Under the pieces are notes generated by a model that saw only the letters and a list, made by a program, of their open reading frames with translations, made no database searches and was not told where the DNA came from. A DNA stretch of 59,276 bases from Atkinsonella hypoxylon (Eukaryota > Ascomycota > Sordariomycetes > Hypocreales > Clavicipitaceae). Each line of letters opens with the position of its first letter. Positions within the stretch are counted from its first letter, which is position 1. This document shows, in pieces, positions 1 to 12,100 of the stretch. The position numbers and the translations under genes were made by a program. The stretch spans positions 1 to 59,276 of the forward strand of contig JFHB01000191.1 of the NCBI GenBank assembly GCA_000729835.1. The letters are read 5' to 3'.

Positions 1-475
1 GGGCGGGGGGGCGCCAAGGCGCTTCCATTCGTCAACCTTGATTCCTTGAAGCGACAGCAATGATGCCCACAAGACAACGCTAATCTGCAGATTCGATCTA
101 TATCGCACTATATGCGCCCTGAGTACAAAACTTTTTTCCGGCGTGGCGCCGAGGCATTGTTCGAGTCTGCTCAAGATCTACTCAGACCACCTATAGAAAA
201 GCAAATGCAAGGAGGGGAGGTAGAGTGGCTCCACGAGATGAATCAGTTTATAACGAGAACGATAGGGTTCAATGCATTAGTTGTCAGAAGCGAGAGAAAT
301 AGACCGACGTTAACTGGCTGCGACTGACCTGCGGTAACACTCTAGTATCCTAATCGCCTATTATGAACCCAGCCTCAGATAAAGCATCACACTGCCACCA
401 TCCCTGAGTGATATAGACAGACGTCTGCCCGAGTCGTGCTGCGCTGTATGTACGATACTAGATACCTAGATACCA

Positions 476-505
476 GGTACCTACCTAGGCAGGTAGGTAG
501 GTACC
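476..505. repeat. Palindromic GGTACC/CCTAGG-type block
   Basis: Two 11-nt arms, GGTACCTACCT (476-486) and AGGTAGGTACC (495-505), are exact reverse complements separated by 8 nt. The right side overlaps AGGTAGGTAGGTACCTA (491-507), which recurs at 31467-31483. Function unknown; it may be a slipped AGGT repeat or a protein-binding site. Confidence 0.7.
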
Positions 506-3112
506 TAGTTAAGATGTCTGTCAAGGTCTCCACGCTTATGTAAGCTCGGGCAATTTGCGGCCTTATCAGCAAAATATTAACACACAACGGTCCGCCACAG
601 ACCTGTGTCTCACTGGGTTCTCCTTGCGCTGGTGGGGAAGTCGGAGAAAGAGGCAGACGCGCTGGCATCGCGTGGTAAACACGCCTGCTGGACAGATCGT
701 TTCGTATGGATGCACCCCAGACTAGACGTAGACGGGTGCTGTGTGCCGTGTGGGTTTGCAGCCTCACACAATTGTTGAAACAACCCTAAACATAAAACGA
801 TGTTTTGCCTGCATTCGTTTGACTCAAGATTTCAATCCATCTTAACTTCACAAAAATGAGGAGCGCGTCCGTGTCTCAATGCATGGATTTCTCACAAGGA
901 ACACTTGACCTTGGTTATCCCTTAAGTCCTCCATGATCCCTACAGATGGGTGGCTAGATGAATAAAAATGCCTTAATAACTGGACTGGTTCTTCGACTCC
1001 TGTTCGGCGGGAAAAATTTATTTTTTTTTTTTTTTGAAAGAAAAAAAATTTCCTTTTGGTCTCGCTATTATTTCTGAGCAACTAATTGCATCATATGAGG
1101 GTGTCCATATCGACCGGGTCTGTCGCCTTGGCATTCACGACGTCGTGACCATTGGCGTGACCACTGGCACTGATCAACAGGGACTAACAGGGGCTCGTCT
1201 GATCTAGTGACTGTGTGCCTGGCCAATATGGATAGCGTCTGCTTAATTATCTCCCCGTGCTTGCCTGTTGCTCCATCCCTTTTCTCTGTTTCTCCCAGCG
1301 CCACTTCTTATGTCCAGGTTGCCTGCCAGGTAGAAAGCCGGAAATTGGCGACTGGAACAACAGGGTTGACAGTTGCATTCATGTTTCCACACATTCAATT
1401 GTACCACCCAACCCTTGCCCGCGCCGTGGCTCAGTGGAAAGCTAACCCCGGTTCAGAAGGACTTTCCATCACTCACGTGATGTGGACCCGTAAGTTTTAT
1501 AAATTGAGAAGCTCCTTCTGTCATTTTTAAACAAGCCAAGACCACCGGACTGACTTTATGTCGCCTTGCAAGAGGAGCTACTATTATTTTTAAATGACCT
1601 TAGTAAACGGAGAATGATCTCTGCTCGTCAAGTGAGTGTGATGTGATGCAGCCATCAGAAGGTGTGTTGAGTTGTTTGTGCTCCCGTTCCCTTCTTCCTC
1701 TCCCACCACTTTCGGCTTATTATGTGCAACTGTTCAGTCTATCTGCGTGGCAAAATCTCCTTGGGGGAAGAGACTGACTACACTTCCGTACCGACAAGGT
1801 ATATTGCCCAATCAATATCATCGTTGTAGAAGATGCATTATGCTCTCTACGATGGAGCCTAAATTACTCCGTACAACGAGCTACCTCTCAAGTCTCATAA
1901 CCCCACCAAGTTAAAGGGGCTTCTTCGGTTTTGAAGGGCACTACAAGTCACTCGGGCAACGAGGAAAAGTGGGCCGGTACGTTCCCCAACGAGATGGGGC
2001 TGCTAGAATAATTGCAAAGCTACCTATTCCGTAGTAGTGCGTCAATAAAGGCAGTTAGTTGGTGGTGATTCGATTGAACGACAGAAAGACGTAGTGATAA
2101 TGAGCAGAGGCTAACAATGAGTCTTACACACAGCGCGTTTGGGAGGCCGTGCGCCATGCACCCTCCCGAAGTACTCCGTGTGATATGCGTAGAAGCGGCG
2201 AGTGGACAATTTCTTTGTCTAGAATCGTGAGACAGTGACGCTCATGTGTGCCAGAATGTTTTATTGTGAGCACTCCAGGAAATATCAACGTTGCCCCTAG
2301 CCACGTAGATTGCGCTCGATTAGAAGATTTTAGGCATAAGGGCTGCCTAAATTAGGGAAGGGTGACCCTGCTAGTCTGTTTGTCTAACTAAGCGCAAAAA
2401 TTAGATAGATGACATGCCTACTCCTAAGTCTAACTAGCGCGTAATATAGTGCAGTGCATCATTGCTGAATACTTGAAGGAGAATTCAGTCGTGGACAGGT
2501 TCGTATGCTTCTATGATGAAGTGAATGCCCATCCCCCTTTCACGAAAACGTAGTCCTTCATAAGCAGGACAAGCTTGGGGCATTTGCAGATACCATGGCA
2601 GCGGTTAGAAAGCTATGTTGTGTTAGGATGTCGTCCAATCTCTACCGCTGTAGGCATGTCCTTTGTCATTCGTTTTGTATATTTATTTACTGATGTATTT
2701 TTCTGCCCATTTTCTCGAAATTCTGTTGGGTTTGGTCTGGTTCGTCTGGTTCGTCTAAATGTGGAACCACGAGGTTGCAGGCTTTGGTGGGATGGGAAGC
2801 GGACCAGCATGCCGCTACGCTAGCCTGTTGTCGCCGCCCCCCAATCCCGCTCCTGACTTTTGCAGCACCAGCCAGATCGCAGGTGGCAAGTCCTCGGCCT
2901 TCTCAACTTACGTCTGGTACTTTCCCCTTGATCTTTTGTGCTCAGCAGGTTACCTACTTAATCAGGAATACTCAGTTTGCCAGTGCTCCAAACTCAGCCT
3001 CGGTAGGGTTGTTGTGCATCGCTGCTGCACCTGTGAATAGCCAGATGCGGATGCGAGCGCAAATGCCAAGAGCCCACGCCATTTTGACGAGCCTGCCAGT
3101 GGACCGCGTGCT

Positions 3113-3291
3113 CACATCCACCATCCACCATCCACCGTCCACCATCCACCATCCACCATCCACAATCATCCACCGTCCACCGTCCACTATCCACAATCAT
3201 CCACCGTCCACCACCCACCATCCACAATCACCCACCACATCCACCACTTACCATCCACCACTTACCATCTACCACTTACCATCCACCATCC
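3113..3291. repeat. CATCCAC minisatellite
   Basis: About 180 bp are built from the heptamer CATCCAC and close variants (CGTCCAC, CAATCAT, CACTTAC). The + strand is almost free of G and the - strand almost free of C. It lies about 0.9 kb upstream of the Sel1-repeat gene and creates artificial repetitive reading frames on both strands. Confidence 0.9.
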
Positions 3292-4165
3292 CCTTCTCTC
3301 CCTTTCTTCTCTTCTGGATGCCCCGTCCGACTCTCGAATCCTGCAAGTGGCAGATCGGTTCCAAACCCGTTCGTCTGGCCTCGCGACACTTCCACAGCGT
3401 CGGCTTCGATTGTCCCCAGACTCTTTCGTCGCCAGTCGTTCATCGGCTCCCACTGACTGTGCACTGGTCTGCGCCCTACTCTCACTTTTCCCGCTCTAGA
3501 ACGACGATTCCATCCAGTACCCTCAATTGCCTTGCGCTTCGCCTACGTCAACACCCTTCAACAATCACGATAATTCGTTTCCACGCAGCTGCGCCACGAC
3601 GCGTCGCCACCCGCAATCGCTCTGTCTAAAACAGTACTGTCATTTTATCGAGTACAGTCGTTCTTTCAGGCTCTGGAAATAAGTCAACCGCATTTGGCTT
3701 TAAGGCTGCGACCCCCTGCGTATTTCGTATATCCAAATTCGAGTCCCTCCTATTTTGGGTCTAAACCACTGTTGCCGCATCACCGAATCATTTTCGACAT
3801 CTCAACTGGTCGGGCAGACGATATTGCAATTATTTTATGCCTCTGTCCACCATCTATCTCCGTTCCGCCGTCTCGGAGGCCATATTTCTCTTATAACTGC
3901 AGCTGAGCATCACGTCGCAAGCAACCTGTCGCTGCCCCATCTTTGGTTGGGATCTTGGCACCGGGCCCATGCTTGCAACATATCCGAGTTAGCGATCGAG
4001 GTGGTCTGTCACGCCAACTTGGGAGAATTCCAGCGCTCTTGAAAGCTTTCAGGTCTGTCGTCACGGCCTTTACAATCTGTTCAAACTGCTGCAGCCTCTT
4101 CGATCTTTGATAAGAGTTTGTATGCTACTCAACAGCATCTTGTGACGGTGCTTGTCCAACCCATA

Positions 4166-6573
4166 ATGTCGAAGCGGCCCGGTCTGCTCGACCTGCAGGC
4201 CAACTCGCACGCCTCTTCCACTTCAACCATACCAAAGCCTTTGCGATCACCCTTGCGATCGCCTCGCATGCACATTGCTGGCGAAGCGCCGCCAGAGCTG
4301 TCTCCCTTGGATGCATTTGCCCTACAGAGCCGACTATTGGCGAAACAGCTACAAGAAAGCAACAAGGATGGAAACAGGATAAGCAGACTTCCTCCACTAA
4401 CCGTGGAATCCCCGTTAGTTCTCCAGGGCCGATCTGAGTACTTTCGGTCTATGTCGGTCGAACCTCCATCTGATGGTCTCGAGTCTCCAGAGATTTCTTC
4501 AGGCTTTGGCGTAAAGACCGAGATTGAGGATGCTTTTGCCAACGAGAAAAGGCCCCAATCAATGCATCCTCGCATGAGCCGGATTCCACCAACCCCGGAT
4601 GATGGTACACCTGCACTGCCCGACTTTATTCCCAGCGTTCCACGAGGCAGGCAGATGAGTGCCACTCAAGGCAATGGTGATTTCGGGGCCCGGCAAGAAC
4701 GTTCCCCTTCACCACTACAGAGTGACACTCAATCCCATTATGAAAAGACTTTTGAACAATCGCCCATTCAAAAGCCAAATTTATACCCTACCGACTCACA
4801 ACGCTCGGTGCTGAGCTCAACAGGTTCGCCCGACCGCGCGAAACAGGGCAGTTTTGATGAGCTTGGCCTTGTGCCGCCACCTTCACTCTTTCCTAGACGG
4901 TCGTCTAGTGTGCTTTCGTCTCCTGTTCCGGAAGACGACGAAACCTCAAGCGTACTAGGAAGTTCATTTCAGTCTCTTCCTCGGAAGCTATCTTCGGCAA
5001 GTGCCGCCTTAGCGAACACGATGCCTTCACCAGCAATGAGTGCCTCCTTCAGAAGATCCCCTTCTACTGCATCCGATTCATCCGCTCTCCCACGTCCATC
5101 CTTGAACTTTTCGCGCCCCATCAGTCGAGCTGGTACGCCGGGCTTTGATATCCCTGCTCGGCAGGCCTCGTCTGATAGCCAACCCTCTTTCATCTTGGCC
5201 GATGATATGGCGCACACACCTGTTAGCATGCATAGTGAAGCATTTCTGGACCAGCAAACCGACGATGGCAAAGTTTTGAAAAATTCTTACATATATTCCA
5301 AGTTCTGTCTCCCGAGAGGCAAATCTCTTCAGCGTTCGCAGTCCAACGACAACACTTTACCAACTTCTTATCAAGTGGAGCCATTCACAGTGCCGCCAAA
5401 CAACGCTCATAGACATCCGCCTGGTGCGCCTCCGTCTCCGCCAACACGACCATCCAGTTCTTCAGCCCGAATCGTTCCAGATGATGCCATGAGCACTATG
5501 AGTATGACCAGACGGTCAATGGATGGGGGTAACGTCAGCTCGGACAGCTCAAGCCTTGGCGCCTCTGGCTTTGCTTCATCCCATCCAACTCGGCCATCCG
5601 TGGAGATGGCCCGCAAGTCTGAGGATGCATCAAGAGGACGCCCACGCACATCCGCAGCCCATGAATCGTCACGAGGCAGAACACCAGTTTCTACTACAAC
5701 AAGCGATTCTGCTAGTACCATTCGCCCTTCAGCCAACCCCAGATCGCTCGCTCCAACAGCATCAGACATGTCTGCAGAAGACCATCTAGCGAAGGGAATA
5801 AAATGCCATGAGAATGGCTCATTGAAAGAGTCAACATATCATCTCAGACTGGCCGCACGACAGAACAATCCAACAGCTATGCTGTTATATGCATTAGCAT
5901 GTCGACACGGCTGGGGTATGCGGGCAAACCAGAGAGAAGGGGTACAATGGTTGCGGAAAGCCGCCGAGCATGCCAGCATCGAAATTGCCGACGATGAGGA
6001 CCAATTAAAAGAGGGTCGTGCGGCTCCGGCCGGTCTGCTTGAAAGGAGAACACGTAAGGCACAGTTCGCCTTGAGTATTTATGAGCTTGGCGTATCGCAC
6101 ATGAACGGCTGGGGAATTGAGCAAGACAAATCCCTCGCACTGAGGTGCTTCGAGATTGCAGGGAGTAAGCACTATTACAACTAGAATGAGTTCATTACGG
6201 GAATCATGCTAATTATTCTCAACTAGACTGGGGAGATGTCGACGCTTTAGCTGAGGCAGGATTTTGCTACGCCCAAGGTGTAGGGTGTAAAAAGAATCTC
6301 AAGAAAAGCGCCAAGTTCTATCGTATGGCTGAGGCGAAGGGTATGAGCATGGTAGGAAATAGCTGGTAAGTTACTATCTGACCAGAAAGGAGATGGGAAA
6401 GAAAATATTTGCCTTGTCTCCTTCTGAGCTAGTAATGCAGTGCTAACATATGAATTTTCAGGATTCACAAAGCCAAGTATAATGACGACGAAAATCCCTC
6501 ACCGGAAAAAGACAAAAAGAAAGCACGTAGCAAGTCTCGCACGAGAACCATGTTCGGCCTCAAGTCCAGTTAA
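4166..6573 (+). CDS. Sel1-repeat protein, Nif1/Dsf2-like
   Basis: Three exons (4166-6164, 6227-6365, 6462-6573) give 749 residues. Both introns (62 and 96 bp) have GTAAG donors and YAG acceptors and restore frame across the repeat domain. Residues 1 to about 530 are Ser/Pro-rich and look disordered, with many SP/TP sites typical of kinase substrates. Residues about 538-712 contain Sel1/TPR-like repeats, for example the segments with CRHGWGM, MNGWGIEQD and YAQGVGCKK. The basic C-terminus ends in FGLKSS. The architecture (long disordered N-terminus, C-terminal Sel1 repeats) matches the fungal family annotated as cell-cycle inhibitor Nif1 in fission yeast and Dsf2 in budding yeast; assignment to that family is inference. 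I chose the ATG at 4166 because the frame upstream has only non-ATG codons. An adaptor role in signalling or cell cycle is likely but not shown. Confidence 0.85.
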
Positions 6574-7451
6574 GGTCCAGACCTCTTCATATTAAACCAA
6601 GTCTGCCACAATATTGATCTCGCAGTCTCTAGATGACAATGGCGTCATTATCATTATTAAACATCCTCGCTGGAGTTCATTTGCTTTAAATTCTTTCACA
6701 GTCTCGGGATGGCGGTCCTGTCCACGTTTTGTTTTCTAGATACCGATCCTTTTTGCAGCTTTTGATAAATAGGAATCGTCTTTCTCCACCGCACCCTTTC
6801 TCGGACTTTGATAGTTCACCGCATCTAGTTCTCACTCTACGCTCTACAGAGAGAGGTGGTATACATTCACGACACATAATCAGACGAGCGGAACGATATA
6901 ACGCATTCAAATCACTTCAGGAGAACAATTTCAACCTTGCTATGGCCCTCGATAGGGAATTTCACTATTTCATTTTTTTTACTGTTTTACCACTATGCAT
7001 CATAGGGTTTGGGACAAATGCACAAAGGGATCGGTGCTGTACATTTGAGGTGTTATTTTCTACTTTTAATGTATGAAAGACTTTCTCTAGTATATGAAAA
7101 TATCTTTGCGGGATCGAATGTCGATTCTTCCCCAAACTCATGTTCTTGAGGCTTCACGGTCGAGCTCGTGGCGTCAATTTGCAGTGGGAATTCTATACAT
7201 CCTGGCGCCTCGGTATAGGGCAATAGAAAAGAGGATTTGACGTTGCAAAATACGAAAGGCGTCGCATTTGTCACCAGGGTCGGCCTTGTATCTGTCTGTT
7301 TGAACGACTTCCGCTAAGCACCTTATTTCCAGTTGACTACCATCTGGATCAAAGGAAAAAGGAGTTTATATTGTTACACACGTCTACTAATTGGTTTTTA
7401 CTTAATCCCCGCGTGTCTTTCCTGTCTGGAACATGATCAAAGCCCTTTTCA
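6574..7451. other. Convergent intergenic region
   Basis: This 878-bp stretch between the 3' ends of the Sel1-repeat gene and PUP1 is AT-rich and holds no frame that I recognise. It presumably contains both 3' untranslated regions. Confidence 0.6.
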
Positions 7452-8343
7452 TCAAGGATCAATATCCATCTTCTCTGCCTCAATCGGAACCTCCTGTACG
7501 CTCACATACCGCCCTATCTCGTTCTTCTTGATGATCTTTTCGTTGAGCACGGCTGTGGTCCCCTTGGGAAATGCGTAACTTTGCAGCTTAGCACTCTTCT
7601 CGTTGGGCTTAATGTGATTTCTCTTAAGTGTCGTCTTGTCCTTGGTGATGATAGCGACATCAACATTGGAACCAGAACCTAAATCGTTGAAGATACCAGC
7701 CAAGATGGCGTTGCTACATAGCTCGACGGCGTCGTTCTGCGTCAAGTTGGTTTTCCACTGGGTCTCGAAGACACTCATCGCAGCCAAGCTACCACTGCCC
7801 ATGGTGACGTATGGCAGCTTGTCGGTGCTACCGTGAGCGTGGACGGTGAAGAGATGTGTGCCCGTAGGATCACATCCAGCGACGACGAGATAAGCGCCAA
7901 TATAGCCTTGGTGCCGGAACAGATGCTGCTTGAGCAGGGTCATGCAGGTGACGACGCGGGGCTTGCGGCCTGTAGACAGGGAGTGCAGTTCGAGCTGTGA
8001 TGAAATGAGGGCGGTGGTGAACTCGGTGTCGGCGGCGGTACCGGCTCCGGCGCACCAAATCTGGGGGGAGATGTAGTGAAGCTTTTCGCAATTCTTGTTG
8101 GCGACGATGGGGCCCGATGTGGCTCGGGTATCGGCAGCGATCTGGGAGCAATTCCAAAGTATGTCTGATTAGCATGACGATTTCGCCGAGGCGTGAGGGT
8201 GCAGATGCATGACTTACCACGACACCGCCGTCAAAGATGCAGCCTACAATGGTGGTACCTGTACTGGTGGCCTTGGGCAGAGGAACTCCCTTGGCGTGTA
8301 GCGCCGCATTGCGGTTATAGTTTGAAAAGTCGAAGCCGGGCAT
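7452..8343 (-). CDS. PUP1: 20S proteasome subunit beta-2 (trypsin-like)
   Basis: Two exons on the minus strand (8218-8343 and 7452-8141; 76-bp intron with a GTAAGT donor and CAG acceptor) encode 271 residues, close to the family length. The N-terminus carries a short propeptide ending in TSTG, so autocleavage would expose catalytic Thr30 followed by TIVG. Exon 2 opens with IAADTRAT, then has the conserved CAGAGTAADT and GSGSLAAM segments and an extended C-terminal arm typical of beta-2, which wraps around beta-3. As a catalytic subunit of the 20S core it cleaves after basic residues in the cytosol and nucleus. The propeptide, Thr1 environment and C-terminal arm distinguish it from beta-1 and beta-5. 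Confidence 0.97.
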
Positions 8344-9140
8344 AGTGAGGGCAGGTTTGTCGTGGTCGGGCGTGGCAGGGTTTCCACTGCTTTGCACCGA
8401 ATTGACGGTGTGTACTGGTCTTCTTTGTTTCGACGGAAGTTTTTTTCAGGCGGAGTACTCGGTGCCTTGAAACATCAAACGGTGAAGTTATGGAGCGGCA
8501 GAGGGTGCTTGAGGGTGCTTGAGGGTGCTTGCTGTCGATGGCTCAATAGGGAAGCAGCTTTCTGGTGAGGTGTGGTTCCAGATGGGTAGAGCTGGATGAC
8601 GAGGCTAAAGGCTGCCTTCCAACACCATGTTCCTATCTGCTTCGCTGTACAGCGAGTGTCGTACTCCGTACAGTGGAACCAGGCCCAGTATTACTGCAAC
8701 AACCAAAACGGCAACGCCCTGGTACACCTTGTCACGTGGCTGGTGCCTTCCTTCCTTCTGGCTTACCAGGGAGCTTCCAAAAAAGTTGGCTGAGGTGTGC
8801 AGCTTGTCGCGACAACGCTGATGGTCGATCCAACTTTCAACACCACCCTGTCTTCTGCCTCTTGCATCCACAGCCTCTTTTGCGTACATATACAGACGAG
8901 AGCTCACTGTTATAAAACGATTTTTTCCTGCCTGGCAGTTTCGACTGCATTGGCGGGGATTTTACTGGCCTCGAGCTTTTTGCTTTACAGCCACCGGCGA
9001 CAACACAACTACAGCAAGTCGATACGATAGCAAAGATACCCAAAGCTTGCAATCATCCATGTCCATGAGCTAGAGACTCATGCAGGTGTACGGTTGAGGA
9101 ATTGAAATCCCTTCAATAAGGCTGGTACCTTGCTGCCAAC
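8344..9140. other. Divergent promoter region PUP1/NUP159
   Basis: Both flanking genes start from this 797-bp spacer. It contains three perfect tandem copies of GAGGGTGCTT (8501-8530), a TACTCCGTAC motif (8662-8671) and a CACGTG core near 8733. No coding frame is convincing. Confidence 0.65.
8501..8530. repeat. 10-bp tandem repeat (GAGGGTGCTT x3)
   Basis: Three exact 10-bp copies lie about 160 bp upstream of the PUP1 start codon, so they sit in its promoter or 5' leader. Confidence 0.85.
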
Positions 9141-12100
9141 ATGTTTGGAAACCCAGGTGCTGCTGCAGGTGGCGCCACTGAAGGACCTGAGCTGGAAACC
9201 ATCCAGACTGAGGTGGGTGTTGCCGTCATTACATCGTTTTATGATAGGTTCTCATGTGTTGGAATGCTGACATAGTTTGCCATAGGGTCTCGGTTTCCTG
9301 CCTCTTGGAGGTGAGGCAAAAGTCCGTCTCACTTCGTCATGGATTTCACCGCCAGCCGAAACGGCTTCTCTCCTTAGTGTCGCATCTAGAAAGGGCCTTG
9401 TTGCTGCCGCTGGTCCGGATCAGATCATTATTGCCTCTACGGAGTCTGTTCGAAAAGCATTTAGCTCGGATAAAGAAGGTGATACGGAGGTTCGCTCCTT
9501 TGAGCCACAGCTGAGGATTCCCGCCCCTACGCGAATCTCGCATCTGGCGTTCACGGCGGACGAAAAATACCTCATTCTCTCGGCGGAATCTGGAGGAGGC
9601 TTGGCAGTGTATGATGTGCAGAGCCTTCTTCAGGGATCACCAGCCACTGCTTTTGAGCTACCAACTAATGGTGAATCACTTCGATTCCTTGCTCCTAATC
9701 CAGCTCCTGAGAAAGCTGAGCTCTGTGCTGTTGTGACGACAAATGGCAATTTATATATGGCCAATTTGAATGAGCGGAAGTTGAGCAGTGCGTTGAAGAC
9801 TCAAGTGAGCTGCCTGAGTTGGAGCGCCAAGGGCAAACAGTTGTGTGCTGGTATGGGTAATGGCACCATCTGTCAGATGACTCCAGAAGGAGAGGCCAAA
9901 GCCGACATACCTCAGCCGCCAAACTTGGCTAACTATTATGGTATGGAAAACTCTTGGAGTCTTAATTTTGGCTGCGCTCGTCATACTGACTGAAATCAGT
10001 TTCCTCTCTTATCTGGCTGGAGAACAACCTCTTTCTTGCTATATATGCCGTTGCAAACGTATCGCCTCCAAGCTTTGTATATCAAATTATTTCCCGACAG
10101 CCACCATCATCTTTTACCTTCCAGAAATTAACGGATCCCGTGGAACCTTTTGGGGCCGAAAAGTTTCCCCATCATTTCATCCTGCGGCTTCGAGATTTCA
10201 TGGATCTACAGGATCTTCTCATTGTGTCTTCCACCGCGTCAACAGAAGTCGGCATGCTGACCAGATCGAAGATCCCTTTGGCTAATGACAAACCCGCCGA
10301 TTCGATAACAAATGTCTTCACAACAACAGAGTTTCTCGAGGATACGAGACGACCAACTCTTCCCATGACAGAAAGTATGGAAGATTCGGTGACCATAGGT
10401 GTTTCCTTGGATTTATCGAGCAAAGACACAGTTTTCAAACCTATTCCATCAGACGAAGAACTAGATCAGACCTCTGGGCCTTTGCCTGGCTTTTGGGTTC
10501 TCACTCATGAAGGTGTTTTATGTTCGTGGTGGCTCGTCTACAATGACGCAGTTAAAAAGGGGCAGACTTTTCCTGGGCTGGCTGTGATGGACAACGCAGC
10601 TGCACCAACGGCGATACAGACGACGCCCGTCAGAACAGCCAACCCATTTGCTGCTTCCAGTACCACGCCATTCGGAACATCCACCACTCCTACCGCCACT
10701 CCTGCATTCGGCAGTTCATCGCAACTGGGCCAAAACACTTCGCCATGGGGGGGATCAACAAGCACGTCTTCTACGATAGGAGGTGCGGCTTTTGGTTCCA
10801 GAACTTTTGGTAGTTCGCCTTCGGGTCCCGGTCCTGGCATAGCTTTCGGAAAGCCCAGTGTGGTAGGTTTTGGTCAGTCCTCGCAGCTAGGCATGAGCAC
10901 ATCTCCTTGGGCCTCGAGCTTAGGACCAAAACCTGCCTTTGGTCAGTCTGGCTCTTCAAGTTTTGCTAGTGGAGGTAACAACCAGAGCCTATTTAGCTCT
11001 GCTGCGACAAACACGAACTCGCCAGGCACGGCGGGTTCGATAACTACGCCAGCACCTAGTGGGTTTTCCACATTCTCCAAACAGGGTGGATTTTCTTGTA
11101 TTGGAGCCAACAACAATAGTTCTGGAGGTTTCGGAAGTGGTATCAAATTTGGGCAAAGCTCATTTGATGCTCCTAAATCTCCCGTACCTTCCTCATCATT
11201 AGGCTTCTCGGCCAAGCAAGAAAACTCCACAAGTGTGCTTGGCTCAACGCCATTTAAACTGGAGTCGTCTTTCAAACCGGATCCATCTCAAGCAGATTTG
11301 AATGAGAAAACATCTGGAAGTGGTGGATTCTCCATGTTTGGAAGTGCCTTTGGCTTAGCACTAGGTGACGCTGCTCCTAAACGAGGAGAGCCTGCACCTG
11401 CTATCAAGGATGAGGATATGGACACGGGTGAACCAGGCGAGGAGACGCCTCAGGGCAGCCCGCAGTCACTATTTGCTTCTCAGCAGTCTCGGGAATCTAC
11501 TACGCCAACAACAACTCCGGCACCCTCGAGGTTCAGCTTCCCAACATCATCGACCCCTGGCACAGCATTATTCGGGCAAATGACCAGGGCAGAGACTCCG
11601 TCCAGTAACTTACTTGATACGCCAAAAGACACGCCAAAACCCGGGGGCTTCGGATTATTTGATTCCCCCAAACCTTCTACTGCATCCGCCACAGAACCAG
11701 AGATCAAGAGCGAAGAGCAAGATGGGCCACTTCCTCCAGGCACAACCAGTAAAGCAGCCTACTCGCTGGGTAATTCATCTTCATCCTCGGCAATCTCTAA
11801 TCGTAGTCAACTGTTCGGCGCATCAAGTACACCGCTGAAAACTAGCTCAGTCCTATCGTCTGATTCAGCAACGCCAAAACAATCGTCCACACCCACGGAT
11901 GCTTCACTGGCTCCTGACTCCACGAAGTCGGCCAAACTTGCCGAAGCTCCACTACCGCCTGACTTTGTGAAGGTCAACAAACCAGCTGAGAAGCCCAAGC
12001 AGGTCGAGGATGCGCCTTTTCCTCCGGACTTCACGAAGAAGGCTGCTCCTGAGGACGCTCCATTGCCACCGGACTTTGTACTCCCGAGAGCGCCATCGAA

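Larger units (their letters stand above)
1..4165. other. Gene-poor 5' region
   Basis: No open reading frame here resembles a known family. The longest frames are either low-complexity translations of the CATCCAC repeat (about 2775-3629) or start at non-ATG codons. Visible structure is limited to a 30-nt palindromic block at 476-505, a T-rich/A-rich stretch near 1017-1050, a TACTCCGTAC motif at 1865-1874 and the minisatellite at 3113-3291. The last few hundred bases are probably promoter and 5' leader of the Sel1-repeat gene starting at 4166, and they include an ACGCGT at 3599-3604. Confidence 0.6.

Noticed and set aside
1425..1500. tRNA-like A-box (TGGCTCAGTGG)
   Set aside because: The A-box-like string is present, but the D-stem does not pair, the B box is poor (GGTTCAGAA) and no acceptor stem forms.
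2775..3629. 284-codon frame over the CATCCAC repeat
   Set aside because: Starts at a non-ATG codon region and is mostly a translation of the minisatellite; no family resemblance.
4118..4165. N-terminal extension of the Sel1-repeat protein (start at 4118)
   Set aside because: Codon at 4118 is TTG; the first in-frame ATG is 4166.
4129..4665. 178-codon antisense frame in the Sel1-repeat gene
   Set aside because: Antisense to a coding exon whose protein is conserved; no similarity of its own.
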